A stretch of 64,000 bases of DNA, from assembly GCA_023416585.1 (NCBI GenBank), contig JAEZHM010000081.1, positions 260,143 to 324,142 on the forward strand, written 5' to 3'. Origin of the DNA: Bacillota bacterium (GTDB taxonomy: Bacteria; Bacillota; Clostridia; Christensenellales; Aristaeellaceae). Under the pieces are notes generated by a model. That model was not told the origin of the DNA. It made no database searches and was given only the letters and a program-made list of their open reading frames with translations. The first letter of the stretch is position 1, and the number at the start of each line of letters is the position of its first letter. Shown piece after piece: positions 38,145 through 47,001 of the stretch. Both the position numbers and the translations under genes were made by a program.

Positions 38145-39670
38145 GTTTCTTCCAACTCCTTAGCCGTGATATCATTGCTCTTCTCACCATAGTTGCCATA
38201 ATGGCTATAGCTGCCGTAGTCATAATGAGATCCATAATAATGTGAGCCGTAACCGTAGCCATAACCACTGCCATACCCTCGCAAGCCTGCCTTTGCGTCA
38301 TTCAGCACACATCCGGCCAACTTTATGCCACTGTAGCCAATTCCCTGGATGCCTTCGATGATCTTTCCTACCTTGGCGTAGTCTTGCTTTACCACATATA
38401 ACACGCTGTCGCATATGCTAGCTAGCACAGATGCATCAGCCAGCATACCGCAAGGCGGTGAATCTATGATGATATAGTCCATCCTGCTTTTTAACTCATC
38501 AATGGCACATTTGAATCTGGAAGAGGATAATATTTCCATTGAATGGTCTGGGTCATTCCCACATGCCAAAAAGTTGAAGTCTTTTGTTACCGTTTCCAAT
38601 ACAGCCAGGTTAAGCGAGGCACTGCCATCCATTACATCCAGGAATGTGACTGGCTTGCCTTTTATGTTCAGAAGGCTTTGAATTTGCTGGCGCTTCAGAT
38701 CGGCATCAATAAGCAAAACTCGAGATCCTTTTTGAGCTATGGATAGTGCAAGGTTCAAGGCAATAACGCTTTTCCCTTCATTAGGCATTGTGCTGGTTAC
38801 AAGAAGAACCTTCATACCGCCGGTATCCATGATTTTGAGAATACGCGTTCTAAGCGCCCGGATTGCTTCCTGAAATGAATTGCTTACAAAGCGGTTCATT
38901 ATCACAAGACGCTGTTGTTTTTCGCTGCTGCGCCGCTTGAATCTGACATGAGGAATGATGCCAAGGCTTTTCTGATTCAGCTTTGTTTCTATATCATCTA
39001 CTTTTCGTATTGTTGTACGGAAAAAGGCATACGCAAATATAAATGCAAAACCACAAAGCGCTCCTAATAAAAAGCCCATGAAGGTCGTTCGTTTATAGGA
39101 AATGCCATTGATTGGCTGTGCTGATACCGATGGCGTGACAATATAGTCCATCTTTGTATCGCCAATGATGTACTCAGCCATTTTGGGGTAATTTTTTATG
39201 GCTGATAACAATATGTCATAAGCATCCTTGGCGTCAGAACTGGTTACTTCCAAAGTGAATAAATTCGAATATTCTACTCCCGTCGCATTAATGCTGCCAT
39301 TCAGGTAATCTGTACCCAGGTCTTCAAGGATTCTTTGCTGAAGAATATTGTTATTTAGGATATACGGGAATGTATCCATCATTATTGTCACGCAACCATT
39401 ATAGGAGTAACTGTAATTTGCAGTGCCATAATTCGTTGATGATCGAGGTGATACAGCGAACGTAGCACTTGCCTTATAATAAGGTACGTAGCTTTTTATT
39501 GATGTATAAAGATATATGCCACTTGCCAGCAGCCCCCAAATAAGAACAAGCCACCAAAATTTCATGCTGCTTTTAAAAATATCAATGAGTAGAGTGGACA
39601 GATCAATTTCGAAAGACTGCCCTTCATTTAACTTCTGATTTGAGGGGGCTTGCTTAATCTCTTCGCTCAT
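38141..39670 (-). CDS. Wzz domain fused to BY-type tyrosine kinase, tyrosine-rich tail
   Basis: This 509-residue protein has a Wzz domain with membrane helices near 38-56 and 194-216. A cytoplasmic BY-kinase domain follows, with Walker A STMPNEGKSV (about 293-302), Walker A' LLIDADLKRQQ and Walker B YIIIDSPPCG. The C-terminus is a glycine/tyrosine/histidine-rich tail (from about residue 467), the autophosphorylation cluster that CpsB-type phosphatases reset. It controls polysaccharide chain length and export. A second such kinase lies immediately upstream. Confidence 0.93.
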   Translation of the reverse strand: MSEEIKQAPSNQKLNEGQSFEIDLSTLLIDIFKSSMKFWWLVLIWGLLASGIYLYTSIKSYVPYYKASATFAVSPRSSTNYGTANYSYSYNGCVTIMMDTFPYILNNNILQQRILEDLGTDYLNGSINATGVEYSNLFTLEVTSSDAKDAYDILLSAIKNYPKMAEYIIGDTKMDYIVTPSVSAQPINGISYKRTTFMGFLLGALCGFAFIFAYAFFRTTIRKVDDIETKLNQKSLGIIPHVRFKRRSSEKQQRLVIMNRFVSNSFQEAIRALRTRILKIMDTGGMKVLLVTSTMPNEGKSVIALNLALSIAQKGSRVLLIDADLKRQQIQSLLNIKGKPVTFLDVMDGSASLNLAVLETVTKDFNFLACGNDPDHSMEILSSSRFKCAIDELKSRMDYIIIDSPPCGMLADASVLASICDSVLYVVKQDYAKVGKIIEGIQGIGYSGIKLAGCVLNDAKAGLRGYGSGYGYGYGSHYYGSHYDYGSYSHYGNYGEKSNDITAKELEET

Positions 39671-39690
39671 ACAGATTTCCTTTCAAGCAT

Positions 39691-41085
39691 TTATCCCACT
39701 TTTTTGTAATATTTGCTGTACATTCTTTCATAACTGTCTGTAACATGAAAGTCAATTTCCCTGGCATTGTTGTAGATGCAACCTAAAAAATCGCTCGATT
39801 CATGCAATTTATCAATCGTGTCGTTTATCACTTTCACAAAAGCATAATCTTGCCTGACAACTAGCAGCGATGCATCACAATAGCTAACAAGCACTTCGGT
39901 ATCGGAAATAACGGACATAGGGGGCGAGTCGATGATGATATAGTCCATTTGATTTCTGAAGTAATTCAATATTCTTTCCATTTGCATTGATGAAAGCAGA
40001 TCAGCGGAATTATGGCAGCTATTCCTGTTGGCCAGCAGATAAAGACCGGTTTTGCTGTCTTGCATGACTACTTCATCGATAGAAGCTCTCTTCCCTAAGC
40101 ACTTGCTAAACTCCGCCTGCGGCTCTGGATTTATATCAAACAACTTGTACTGTGCTGGTTTGCGAAGGTCACAATCCATGAGCAGCACCTTATAGCCGCA
40201 TCTTGCAAGCCCAAGCGCCAGATTCGCTGAAATGGTTGACTTTCCCTCGTTTTCACATGCGCTGGTAACAAGAAAGACTACATGCTTTCGAAGGCTTTTG
40301 ATATGCTCCAATTTTGTACATAATCGTTTTATTGATTCTGAAAATGAGAACCCGATGACCGGATTTGTAATCAGCAAGGATCGGTTTATTTTTTTTAACC
40401 TGGATTTGATTGTTTTGTTTTTCGTCTCATGCCGAATAGTGATCAGCAGCCTGGCGTCAAGGCAATATTTGAGTGATTCCTCTGTTTTAATGGTATCGCG
40501 CAAAATGCCAAAAGCTGCAATCAGTATAATGGCCAGCAGCGCGCCAATCATGGCAGCCTGCTTTTTTGCCACGGATGTGGATATATGATTGGATGGAAAT
40601 TCCGGTACCGTGGGACGATCAAGAATATCGATGACAACATTGTCAAATACAAAATCTGATACTTTTCTATGATTTTCCATGATGGCGGTAACAGTCTTGA
40701 ATGCCAGTTCCGGGGAACTGCATTTCGCCTCCAGACGCAATAGATTGGTGTTCTCAGGCACATTGGCCGATATCGTTCCAGGAAGCGCTGACAGTTCCAT
40801 TTTTTCTGCAGCCTTTTCTGCCATAGGTTTGCTTTCAAACACTTTGCATAGGGCTAAGGCCATGTCATAAGCTGTACTCAAATTGTAATATGGAGAATTT
40901 GTACTATCTTTTGGGCTGACATAATAAGTTGCCGAGCTTACGTACAATGGCTGATATAGGTTTTCCAAAACTATCTCTGTTCCCATCATTGCTATGAGTG
41001 AACATAGCACAATGATCCACAGGTGATAGAACAAATCTTTCAATATGCAAAACAGATTGATGTCTCGCAGCCTGATTTCACGCAT
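39691..41085 (-). CDS. Wzz domain fused to BY-type tyrosine kinase, second copy
   Basis: This 464-residue paralog of the next gene has membrane helices at about 22-40 and 177-195, Walker A SACENEGKST (275-284), Walker A' LLMDCDLRKPAQ and Walker B YIIIDSPPMS. Its C-terminal tail is short, with only a few tyrosines (SYERMYSKYYKK). The two kinases differ enough to suggest distinct roles. They may also cross-phosphorylate or oligomerise together. Confidence 0.92.
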   Translation of the reverse strand: MREIRLRDINLFCILKDLFYHLWIIVLCSLIAMMGTEIVLENLYQPLYVSSATYYVSPKDSTNSPYYNLSTAYDMALALCKVFESKPMAEKAAEKMELSALPGTISANVPENTNLLRLEAKCSSPELAFKTVTAIMENHRKVSDFVFDNVVIDILDRPTVPEFPSNHISTSVAKKQAAMIGALLAIILIAAFGILRDTIKTEESLKYCLDARLLITIRHETKNKTIKSRLKKINRSLLITNPVIGFSFSESIKRLCTKLEHIKSLRKHVVFLVTSACENEGKSTISANLALGLARCGYKVLLMDCDLRKPAQYKLFDINPEPQAEFSKCLGKRASIDEVVMQDSKTGLYLLANRNSCHNSADLLSSMQMERILNYFRNQMDYIIIDSPPMSVISDTEVLVSYCDASLLVVRQDYAFVKVINDTIDKLHESSDFLGCIYNNAREIDFHVTDSYERMYSKYYKKVG

Positions 41086-41088
41086 TTT

Positions 41089-41907
41089 TTACTCCTCTAC
41101 AACGACGATAAGCGATGCTTTCGCAGTTATCCCGTTTTTATCCGTTACATAATAGTCCACCTGGTAATCTCCGGCCTTAAGGGTATTTACATGCGATTCG
41201 TTTCTTACGTTAAGCCCCTCCAATACGGTATCATTGCGTATTACCTTATCAATATAGTATTCTGCAATAAACGGATCGCCAACATTCATGTATACCAAAT
41301 ACTTCTTCAATACGATTTCGGGCGCATTGGGGACTGCTTCATAAATTGTGACATTGAAATTTAGGTATCTGAAATCGCCTTTGCTATTGGTAACTTCCGC
41401 CCGCATATGGTATACACCGGCTTGATTCGCCGAGAGATCGGAGCTGGTAAGCTTAATCTTTTTCGTCAGGTCACCATCGATCTTATCTATGGCCTTAATG
41501 TTATCCAGCACATTGAAATATGTGCGAAGTTCAAAGCGCATCTCCTTTGAAAAGGTGAAGCGCGGAGACTCATAATCGGTATATCGTATGAGGCGCTTTT
41601 TCTTGGCAACGTGATTGTCATTGTCAACAACGGCATACGTTATATTCGACACGCCTTTATCAACGAAATTGGATATTTGTTCTATGATTACCCGGGCAGT
41701 CAAATTTCCATCCTTTTCATCGTATGCTGTGACATCCTTCAGCAGTGCTTCTTCATCATCTGTAACAGATACATCCAGTACATCAGCCGCATAGGAAATG
41801 ACAGGGTTTGTAAGATCAGTTCTGGATCTGTTATAGAAGTATAAATAACCATACAAGACTGCCGTAACAACGAAGACAAATATGACAATTGATCGAAAAA
41901 TTCTCAT
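41089..41907 (-). CDS. Membrane-anchored protein with Ig-like (DUF5011-type) repeats
   Basis: This protein of about 272 residues has one N-terminal membrane helix (IVIFVFVVTAVLYGYLYFY) and then three predicted beta-sandwich repeats rich in DKDGNLT / DKIDGDLTKKI / VTDKNG motifs. This resembles DUF5011/bacterial Ig-like domains exposed outside the cell. I start at MRIFRSI, where GAGGT lies 4 bases upstream. An ATG five codons earlier overlaps the phosphatase stop (ATGA) and is a possible alternative. It may contact the growing polymer or the kinases' periplasmic-side domains. Confidence 0.75.
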   Translation of the reverse strand: MRIFRSIVIFVFVVTAVLYGYLYFYNRSRTDLTNPVISYAADVLDVSVTDDEEALLKDVTAYDEKDGNLTARVIIEQISNFVDKGVSNITYAVVDNDNHVAKKKRLIRYTDYESPRFTFSKEMRFELRTYFNVLDNIKAIDKIDGDLTKKIKLTSSDLSANQAGVYHMRAEVTNSKGDFRYLNFNVTIYEAVPNAPEIVLKKYLVYMNVGDPFIAEYYIDKVIRNDTVLEGLNVRNESHVNTLKAGDYQVDYYVTDKNGITAKASLIVVVEE

Positions 41908-41918
41908 GGGTACCTCAC

Positions 41919-42635
41919 TCATAGATTGTTGATGATCATTTCCGGTATGTTCTTCAAAAGATCGTCGGCATACTCGCGGGAATAATGATCACTAACATAT
42001 TCGTAAATATCAAAAAGGTCAGGTGTGCGCTGGTAAGGGCTGTGACCATCGCTAGCAATAACATGAGCAAGATTCATGCGCAGCATGTTGCAGGCTGTTC
42101 TCCTGATTCGCGAACCGAAGGATCCTTGTATACTTCCCTTGTTTAGTTGAATGATGTATCCTTTGGTCTTCCAGTAAAATGCATTCTCCATCTCATGCTG
42201 CATAAATGCATAACGCTCAGGGTGTGCAATTACTGGTACCAGGCCAAGGTGTGCGATCTGATCCAGCAAACCGTTCACATGCAGGGGGTGATCATTCATA
42301 TCGAATTCAATTAAGATGTATCTTGAATCATTAAGCATTACTATTTCTCCGCTGCCGATTTTGTTTGCTATATCATCTGTGGCAAAGACCTCCATACCCA
42401 GCATTACTCTTATCGGATTTTTGCTGTTTTGAATGCTGTCGCATAGTTTGCTAAACTGGTTTTTTAGGTGAGTGCCGGAAATGTTTTGAAAGCTGCCAGG
42501 TACATTGTAGTGTGGTGTTGCAACCAAAGTGCTTGTCCCACTCTCATAGGCGATCCGGGCCATGGCGCACGCTTCCTCAAGGCTTTGAGCGCCGTCATCA
42601 ACCTCAGGTATGAGATGACAGTGAATATCAAACAC
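41919..42635 (-). CDS. CpsB/YwqE-type tyrosine-protein phosphatase
   Basis: This 238-residue PHP-fold enzyme has DIHCHLIPEVDDGAQSLEEA, ATPHY, GMEVFA, VIAHPERYAF and SDGHSP providing the metal ligands. It should dephosphorylate the two BY-kinases encoded just downstream. Unlike the plus-strand homologue at 15892, it is in an operon with intact kinases. Confidence 0.92.
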   Translation of the reverse strand: MFDIHCHLIPEVDDGAQSLEEACAMARIAYESGTSTLVATPHYNVPGSFQNISGTHLKNQFSKLCDSIQNSKNPIRVMLGMEVFATDDIANKIGSGEIVMLNDSRYILIEFDMNDHPLHVNGLLDQIAHLGLVPVIAHPERYAFMQHEMENAFYWKTKGYIIQLNKGSIQGSFGSRIRRTACNMLRMNLAHVIASDGHSPYQRTPDLFDIYEYVSDHYSREYADDLLKNIPEMIINNL

Positions 42636-42667
42636 AATCGATCACTTCCTATCAAAGCATATAGGCA

Positions 42668-43945
42668 TTAATTCTCATGCGTTATTGATGAATGCAATCC
42701 GTTGTCGGCCTCAAACAAACAAAATGTGCTATATAGCCGATCTCTCTGCTTTGCACTGTACATTATCTTCCCCGGTGAATGTTTCGGACGTTTTCCAATT
42801 GCCATTCGCACCATGTATCTTAAGGGTAAGAAAACCCACATGACAGGCAGCAATACCGGTATTTTCTGGAGGATTGGAAAGTGAATCATAGCATTCTTGT
42901 TCAGGCTTTTTACAAATATCAGCAGTTTCGGCCTTCGCTTTTCTTCCTCAGCATAATCCGTTATAAGGATGCTGCTTGCACCCCGAACCGTATCTTTCCT
43001 TCCAAAGTTACCGCTTTTCAGAAAATCCTGCATCAAGGCAAAGCAGATATCATCGGTGTCCTGCAAGCCTTGAGGGCATATATTCGAAGGAAAGCCAAGA
43101 TATAATACACAGGCTTTAGTCAATATTTCCGCGAACCGAAGTAACCCACAGTGATCCAGCACAGCTTGTATATTCTTTGTCCATTGTTCTGGATGAACCT
43201 TTCTTAGGAACACTGCCCAATCGCATAATTGTCTTAAGCCAAGGCCGCTTGATGTGATATGCTTTTGCATATGCAACAAAAGGGATACTGCCTGATGTGT
43301 ATCAGTTAGGATGGGGAATACGTGCTTTTCAATATTTATTGAGCATGCCATTGGAATGGCAGTCTGCATCAGCCTGGTGATGAAATCGCCTGCTTTATTT
43401 GGGGGCACTGGGGTACATGCGTGGTGAAGCTCTATGCGTGCGTTATCTTTCAAGAAGGTTTTATGAAAGCCATGCTCATGACTGCTATTTTGGTACCCTG
43501 CTCTTTCCATCGCAATTACTGCACGGTCTATATTCGCCTTATCGACCATGATATCAATGTCGCCCTGCATCCGTAATTCGGGATTCGGATAATATACCGC
43601 AACGCTTGTCCCCTTTAAAATGGCACACGGTATATCCTCAGCCTTTAGAACCGCTAAAAGTTCATCCTGTACTGCCAGTAAGTGATCATTGGATAGCACG
43701 GAGTTAATCGTTTCCAACTTTAAATAAGAAACGATAGATTTGGGCGGTTTTTGATCATCTGGAAGCTGCATGATTGCATCATTAATAATTGGTAAAACCG
43801 TTTGCAAGCGGGCTTGCTCTATCAATTGTTCCCAGGCGGAAAAATGAACAGAATACTGCTCTACCGTTTCGAATCGTAGACCAATTCGAAGAAGTGCCAG
43901 TAAACATTCATCCAATTCGTTGAATTGTTGGTACTCTTTTGACAT
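42668..43945 (-). CDS. Nucleotidyltransferase family protein
   Basis: This 425-residue protein resembles the uncharacterised NTP_transf_5-type nucleotidyltransferases. The signature is AILKGTSVAVYYPNPELRMQ followed by GDIDIMVDKANIDRAV, the metal-binding DxD, and a later histidine-rich stretch RIELHHACTP. Homologues accompany HPr-kinase-like genes in some lasso-peptide and envelope clusters, where they are thought to modify the peptide. The target here is unknown. It sits 21 bases after the peptidase gene. Confidence 0.82.
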   Translation of the reverse strand: MSKEYQQFNELDECLLALLRIGLRFETVEQYSVHFSAWEQLIEQARLQTVLPIINDAIMQLPDDQKPPKSIVSYLKLETINSVLSNDHLLAVQDELLAVLKAEDIPCAILKGTSVAVYYPNPELRMQGDIDIMVDKANIDRAVIAMERAGYQNSSHEHGFHKTFLKDNARIELHHACTPVPPNKAGDFITRLMQTAIPMACSINIEKHVFPILTDTHQAVSLLLHMQKHITSSGLGLRQLCDWAVFLRKVHPEQWTKNIQAVLDHCGLLRFAEILTKACVLYLGFPSNICPQGLQDTDDICFALMQDFLKSGNFGRKDTVRGASSILITDYAEEEKRRPKLLIFVKSLNKNAMIHFPILQKIPVLLPVMWVFLPLRYMVRMAIGKRPKHSPGKIMYSAKQRDRLYSTFCLFEADNGLHSSITHEN

Positions 43946-43966
43946 CGCTTTATATCTCGCTTGCTT

Positions 43967-44452
43967 CTATTTACTCTTCGCTCTCAGTTTACACATTATT
44001 GTTAATAGTTTTAAAAGTGATCCTCTGAACGGGAAGCAATGGCGCCATAGCGTAAACAAAATGCGCCAGACAGCATGATTGCAATCAATTACAATCGGAC
44101 CCCGGTATATGATCTCCACCCTTCCAACAATCTGTTTTCTATCTATTATGCCATCCGTGATTGTGCAGTTATCTCCTGCAGTTTCAAGCATATTTTTACC
44201 GTGTATGCGGACTACTCGGTGCAATATGTATTTTGTTTTATCGCCCTCCAAGCGGGCCAGCACGATATCCCCTAACCTGGCCGGGCGGCTGAGCGCTTTC
44301 AGCAATACTGAATCCTGATTATGCCGTATGAGGGGCCACATGCTGCTGCCTGTTACAGTGAAGCGGATTCCGCATCCTTTTTGCATTATTTGTTCGGCAA
44401 CCGGGAATACATCAGCGCAAGGCAAGACAAGGCTCCGTGCCTGTATTTCCAT
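43967..44452 (-). CDS. S24/S26-family (signal-peptidase-like) serine peptidase
   Basis: This 161-residue protein has the catalytic-serine box FTVTGSSMWPLI (Ser37) and a second box KYILHRVVRI, with His78 where bacterial signal peptidases have lysine. That matches the SipW/archaeal-type Ser-His dyad. There is no strong N-terminal membrane helix, but a hydrophobic stretch near 125-150. It overlaps the kinase-like gene by 41 bases. It could remove the leader of the peptide encoded upstream. Confidence 0.82.
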   Translation of the reverse strand: MEIQARSLVLPCADVFPVAEQIMQKGCGIRFTVTGSSMWPLIRHNQDSVLLKALSRPARLGDIVLARLEGDKTKYILHRVVRIHGKNMLETAGDNCTITDGIIDRKQIVGRVEIIYRGPIVIDCNHAVWRILFTLWRHCFPFRGSLLKLLTIMCKLRAKSK

Positions 44453-45362
44453 ACATACCCCCTTCCGGCCGTTGCTCCCTTTGCAGGTTATCCAAAGCGG
44501 ATTTTAGTGTCAATACCGCATCCATATCAGGGCGGCACCGCAAATGAAATATTGGCACAGCTGGTATGATCTCATTCAGCCGGTCAAGCATCTTGTTATA
44601 AAGTACTGGCTCCCATTGGGGCGCAAACGTGTTAGGAAGAAGCTTTGTCAGCGCTTCCAATGGCTCAAGTTGCTTGACAATATTCTCGCTATGCTGCTCC
44701 AGAACAACGATTGCAGAAATTGGCACTTGGCGGTTTTCAGAAATACAGGATGTTCCGCACCAGGGCATGCCAAAAACCGTCCAAGTATCGTTAACATATC
44801 GGCATAGGGATCGGTCTCCATTAATGATTGTACTAAGCCCTAGGTCACGCCATTTGTTTGAATGCGTGGATTTACCTGTCCCGGAGGGTGCGGATAAAAT
44901 CACACCACAGTCTTGATAATCCATTACAACACCATGAAAAACAATGCCTCCAAGTGTTAATACTGAGTACGAGAAAATGTCTGCAAAGTAATCAAATGCG
45001 CAAGTGCCTTCAGAGTTTGTATTGTCAACAAGAAGGGAAAACGTCTTCCAATTTGAATCTATTGAATAAGCGAGGTATGTAAAATTTTTTTGATTTGACA
45101 ACGTCCAGATATATCCACATAGTTTCTGCGGATATACATTAATTTTTAGTGATCCAAATTTATACTCATAAATTGGATCAGCATTTAAAAGTTCTACCGA
45201 ATCACATTTGTGGAAAAAAAGGCATAAGTCAGTAGGTTGCGTTGAATTAATAAAATAGTGACCAAGCTCCTTAGAAAATTTAAGCCCTGCTTGATTTTTT
45301 AGAGTATCATTTAATCTGAGTATCAATCCGCCTAATTGAAAATACATATTCGAGTTAAGCAT
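44412..45362 (-). CDS. HPr-kinase-like protein
   Basis: This 316-residue protein has the P-loop SAPSGTGKSTHSNKW (about 157-171), the preceding GGIVFHGVVM and the following INGDRSL, as in HPr kinase/phosphorylase C-terminal domains. The usual N-terminal HPrK domain is absent or replaced. Relatives in paeninodin-type lasso peptide clusters phosphorylate the peptide's C-terminal region. The candidate precursor here has a serine one residue from its end. The gene begins 4 bases after the small-peptide gene. Confidence 0.82.
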   Translation of the reverse strand: MLNSNMYFQLGGLILRLNDTLKNQAGLKFSKELGHYFINSTQPTDLCLFFHKCDSVELLNADPIYEYKFGSLKINVYPQKLCGYIWTLSNQKNFTYLAYSIDSNWKTFSLLVDNTNSEGTCAFDYFADIFSYSVLTLGGIVFHGVVMDYQDCGVILSAPSGTGKSTHSNKWRDLGLSTIINGDRSLCRYVNDTWTVFGMPWCGTSCISENRQVPISAIVVLEQHSENIVKQLEPLEALTKLLPNTFAPQWEPVLYNKMLDRLNEIIPAVPIFHLRCRPDMDAVLTLKSALDNLQREQRPEGGMYGNTGTEPCLALR

Positions 45363-45366
45363 AGAT

Positions 45367-45642
45367 TTATTTGCTTCCTGGGCACAAAAAGGTTGCTATA
45401 GTAGACGGCTGACCAGCATTTCCTTTTAGATATTCTTCTATCTGAGGATCACTAATTCCAATCAAATCGACATGACCACAATTGCTTCCAGTAACACTAA
45501 TTCTACCTACACCATCTACATCGAAACCCAAAGGCTGAGTATACTTAGAATTAGACGTATATGCCCAGCATGGATTAGCAATTTTCTCAAGAAGGAGTAT
45601 GCTTTCAAAGCGGACAGATGGGCTCAGGTATTGTTTTTTCAT
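45367..45642 (-). CDS. Candidate RiPP precursor peptide (91 residues)
   Basis: The peptide starts MKKQYLSPSVRFESILLLEK, the style of Firmicutes RiPP leaders (MKKxYxxPxxxFE). It has cysteines at 25, 55 and 87 and a glycine/serine-rich, aromatic-poor C-terminus ending CPGSK. AAAGGGAG precedes the ATG. The gene overlaps the radical SAM gene by 38 bases, so the two are co-translated. It is immediately flanked by a radical SAM enzyme and a kinase-like protein. No toxin or immunity homology is seen. Precursor status is inferred from context and leader style. Confidence 0.65.
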   Translation of the reverse strand: MKKQYLSPSVRFESILLLEKIANPCWAYTSNSKYTQPLGFDVDGVGRISVTGSNCGHVDLIGISDPQIEEYLKGNAGQPSTIATFLCPGSK

Positions 45643-46735
45643 TGTTATTCTCCCTTTCTACGTTCATGAATTTAGCTAATCTCTTGGTGTTATTACATGC
45701 GTACTCGGAACGGCCAACCGGGTTCCCTGTTTCTGCATACCGCATTGCGCAGCATGATAAGCAGAATCCTTGAATCTCACATTCCAAACATTGAACATCA
45801 ATTATCCTTTGTGTCACTTTTTCTGGGAATTTTTCCCATGCCGTTTGGAACCCAGTTAAGTATGGTTCAGTGTAGCATACCCCCATAACTTGGCATCCTA
45901 ACATTTTCCCATCCCATGAAATCGCATAAGCACGCATTCCAGCATCGCATCCAAATAGAGATATATTTGAGGCTCCCACTGAGGATGATGCGTTCTTTCG
46001 TACAGATAACCTTATTCTTTGAGAATCGAACCGTTCATGGCCAATGGTTTTTTCAATCAGTCGAATATGTCGGTTGAGTAAAAGTTGAATATTCTCTTCA
46101 GGGTCGAGTCTGCATGATAAAGCATCTGAGCATCCCCCCCTAACCGGTTTGATTACCATATTTGTGTGCGTAATCATATGATCTTCGCTACTATTTTGCC
46201 TGACCCACTCCTCCATTTCATCTATGTCATCCAGGTTATCCTTGATGATGGTGGTTCGAAAATCCAGTATAGACGGCAATGTGCTAAGCCGGCTTATCCC
46301 CTCCATAGCCAGGCGGTAAGCATCTCCATTTCCGCATACTTTTTCATATGTGCTTTCGGATGCTCCATAGATGGAAATACCTATCCTATGCGGAGGGTAC
46401 TTCCGAAGCAGCGCAAGTATTTCAGGCGTCACCAATGTTGCATTTGTATACAGCTGGATTTGAAAACCGATGCGGTATATCCCCTCCCAAATCTGCTCAA
46501 AATCTTTCCGAAACATGGGCTCGCCGCCTGTAATCAGCAAGCCCACTGTACCTGCTTTCGCTACCTGCCTCGCCATGTCAATCCATTCATCCGCTGTTCG
46601 CTCTTGCGAAATAATCGTTTGGTTTTCTGAGTCGTCATGCCTGAATAAGCACATGCGGCAATGTAAATTGCAGCGGACTGTCAGTTCAAAAGTCCCGTTC
46701 ATAGGAGTACGATTTGGAATCAGTTCCATAGTCAT
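45605..46735 (-). CDS. Radical SAM/SPASM peptide-modifying enzyme
   Basis: This 376-residue enzyme has the N-terminal radical SAM motif CNLHCRMC (Cys22, 26, 29), a GGEP box (LLITGGEPMFR) and C-terminal auxiliary-cluster cysteines (FGCDAGMRAYAISWDG, LGCQVMG, then CLECEIQGFCLSCC and YACNN). That makes it a SPASM-type enzyme as used on ribosomal peptides. The ATG overlaps the PqqD-like stop (ATGA); an ATG two codons in has better spacing to GAGGA. It should install a carbon- or sulfur-based crosslink on the adjacent peptide. Confidence 0.88.
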   Translation of the reverse strand: MTMELIPNRTPMNGTFELTVRCNLHCRMCLFRHDDSENQTIISQERTADEWIDMARQVAKAGTVGLLITGGEPMFRKDFEQIWEGIYRIGFQIQLYTNATLVTPEILALLRKYPPHRIGISIYGASESTYEKVCGNGDAYRLAMEGISRLSTLPSILDFRTTIIKDNLDDIDEMEEWVRQNSSEDHMITHTNMVIKPVRGGCSDALSCRLDPEENIQLLLNRHIRLIEKTIGHERFDSQRIRLSVRKNASSSVGASNISLFGCDAGMRAYAISWDGKMLGCQVMGVCYTEPYLTGFQTAWEKFPEKVTQRIIDVQCLECEIQGFCLSCCAMRYAETGNPVGRSEYACNNTKRLAKFMNVERENNNEKTIPEPICPL

Positions 46736-47001
46736 TCCTCTATCAATAGTTCATGTTCACGAAGCAATACCAGAAAATCGTCAATGTCCTTGCCTGCCTG
46801 ATTCTCATCAACCTCAAATTCGTTCAAAAGAGAGGAAATAAGCTCCTCGCGCGAAACTTGGGTTTGTATTTTTTTCCAGAGATAAAACGCTGTTTCGTTA
46901 AGCGAAATGATGCCGTTAAATGTGGCAACATTATCGCCAATGGGAATTACCACATGTTCTCCGGCGATACAGCGCAGGATTAGGTCTGATTTCAGCTTCA
47001 T
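46732..47001 (-). CDS. PqqD-like peptide-binding chaperone (RRE)
   Basis: This 89-residue protein matches PqqD in length and pattern. It starts with a strand pair (DLILRCIAGEHVVIPIGD), then LNETAFYLWKKIQ, and a helical C-terminus (VDENQAGKDIDDFLVLLREH). PqqD-type RiPP recognition elements bind the leader and present it to a radical SAM enzyme, encoded next with a 4-base overlap. AAAGGTAACAG precedes the ATG. It is the first gene of the minus-strand operon. Confidence 0.88.
   Translation of the reverse strand: MKLKSDLILRCIAGEHVVIPIGDNVATFNGIISLNETAFYLWKKIQTQVSREELISSLLNEFEVDENQAGKDIDDFLVLLREHELLIEE

Noticed and set aside
42668..47001. Lasso-peptide biosynthesis cluster
   Set aside because: The HPr-kinase-like and nucleotidyltransferase genes recall paeninodin clusters. 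However, there is no asparagine-synthetase-like cyclase or transglutaminase-like protease, and a radical SAM enzyme is present instead.
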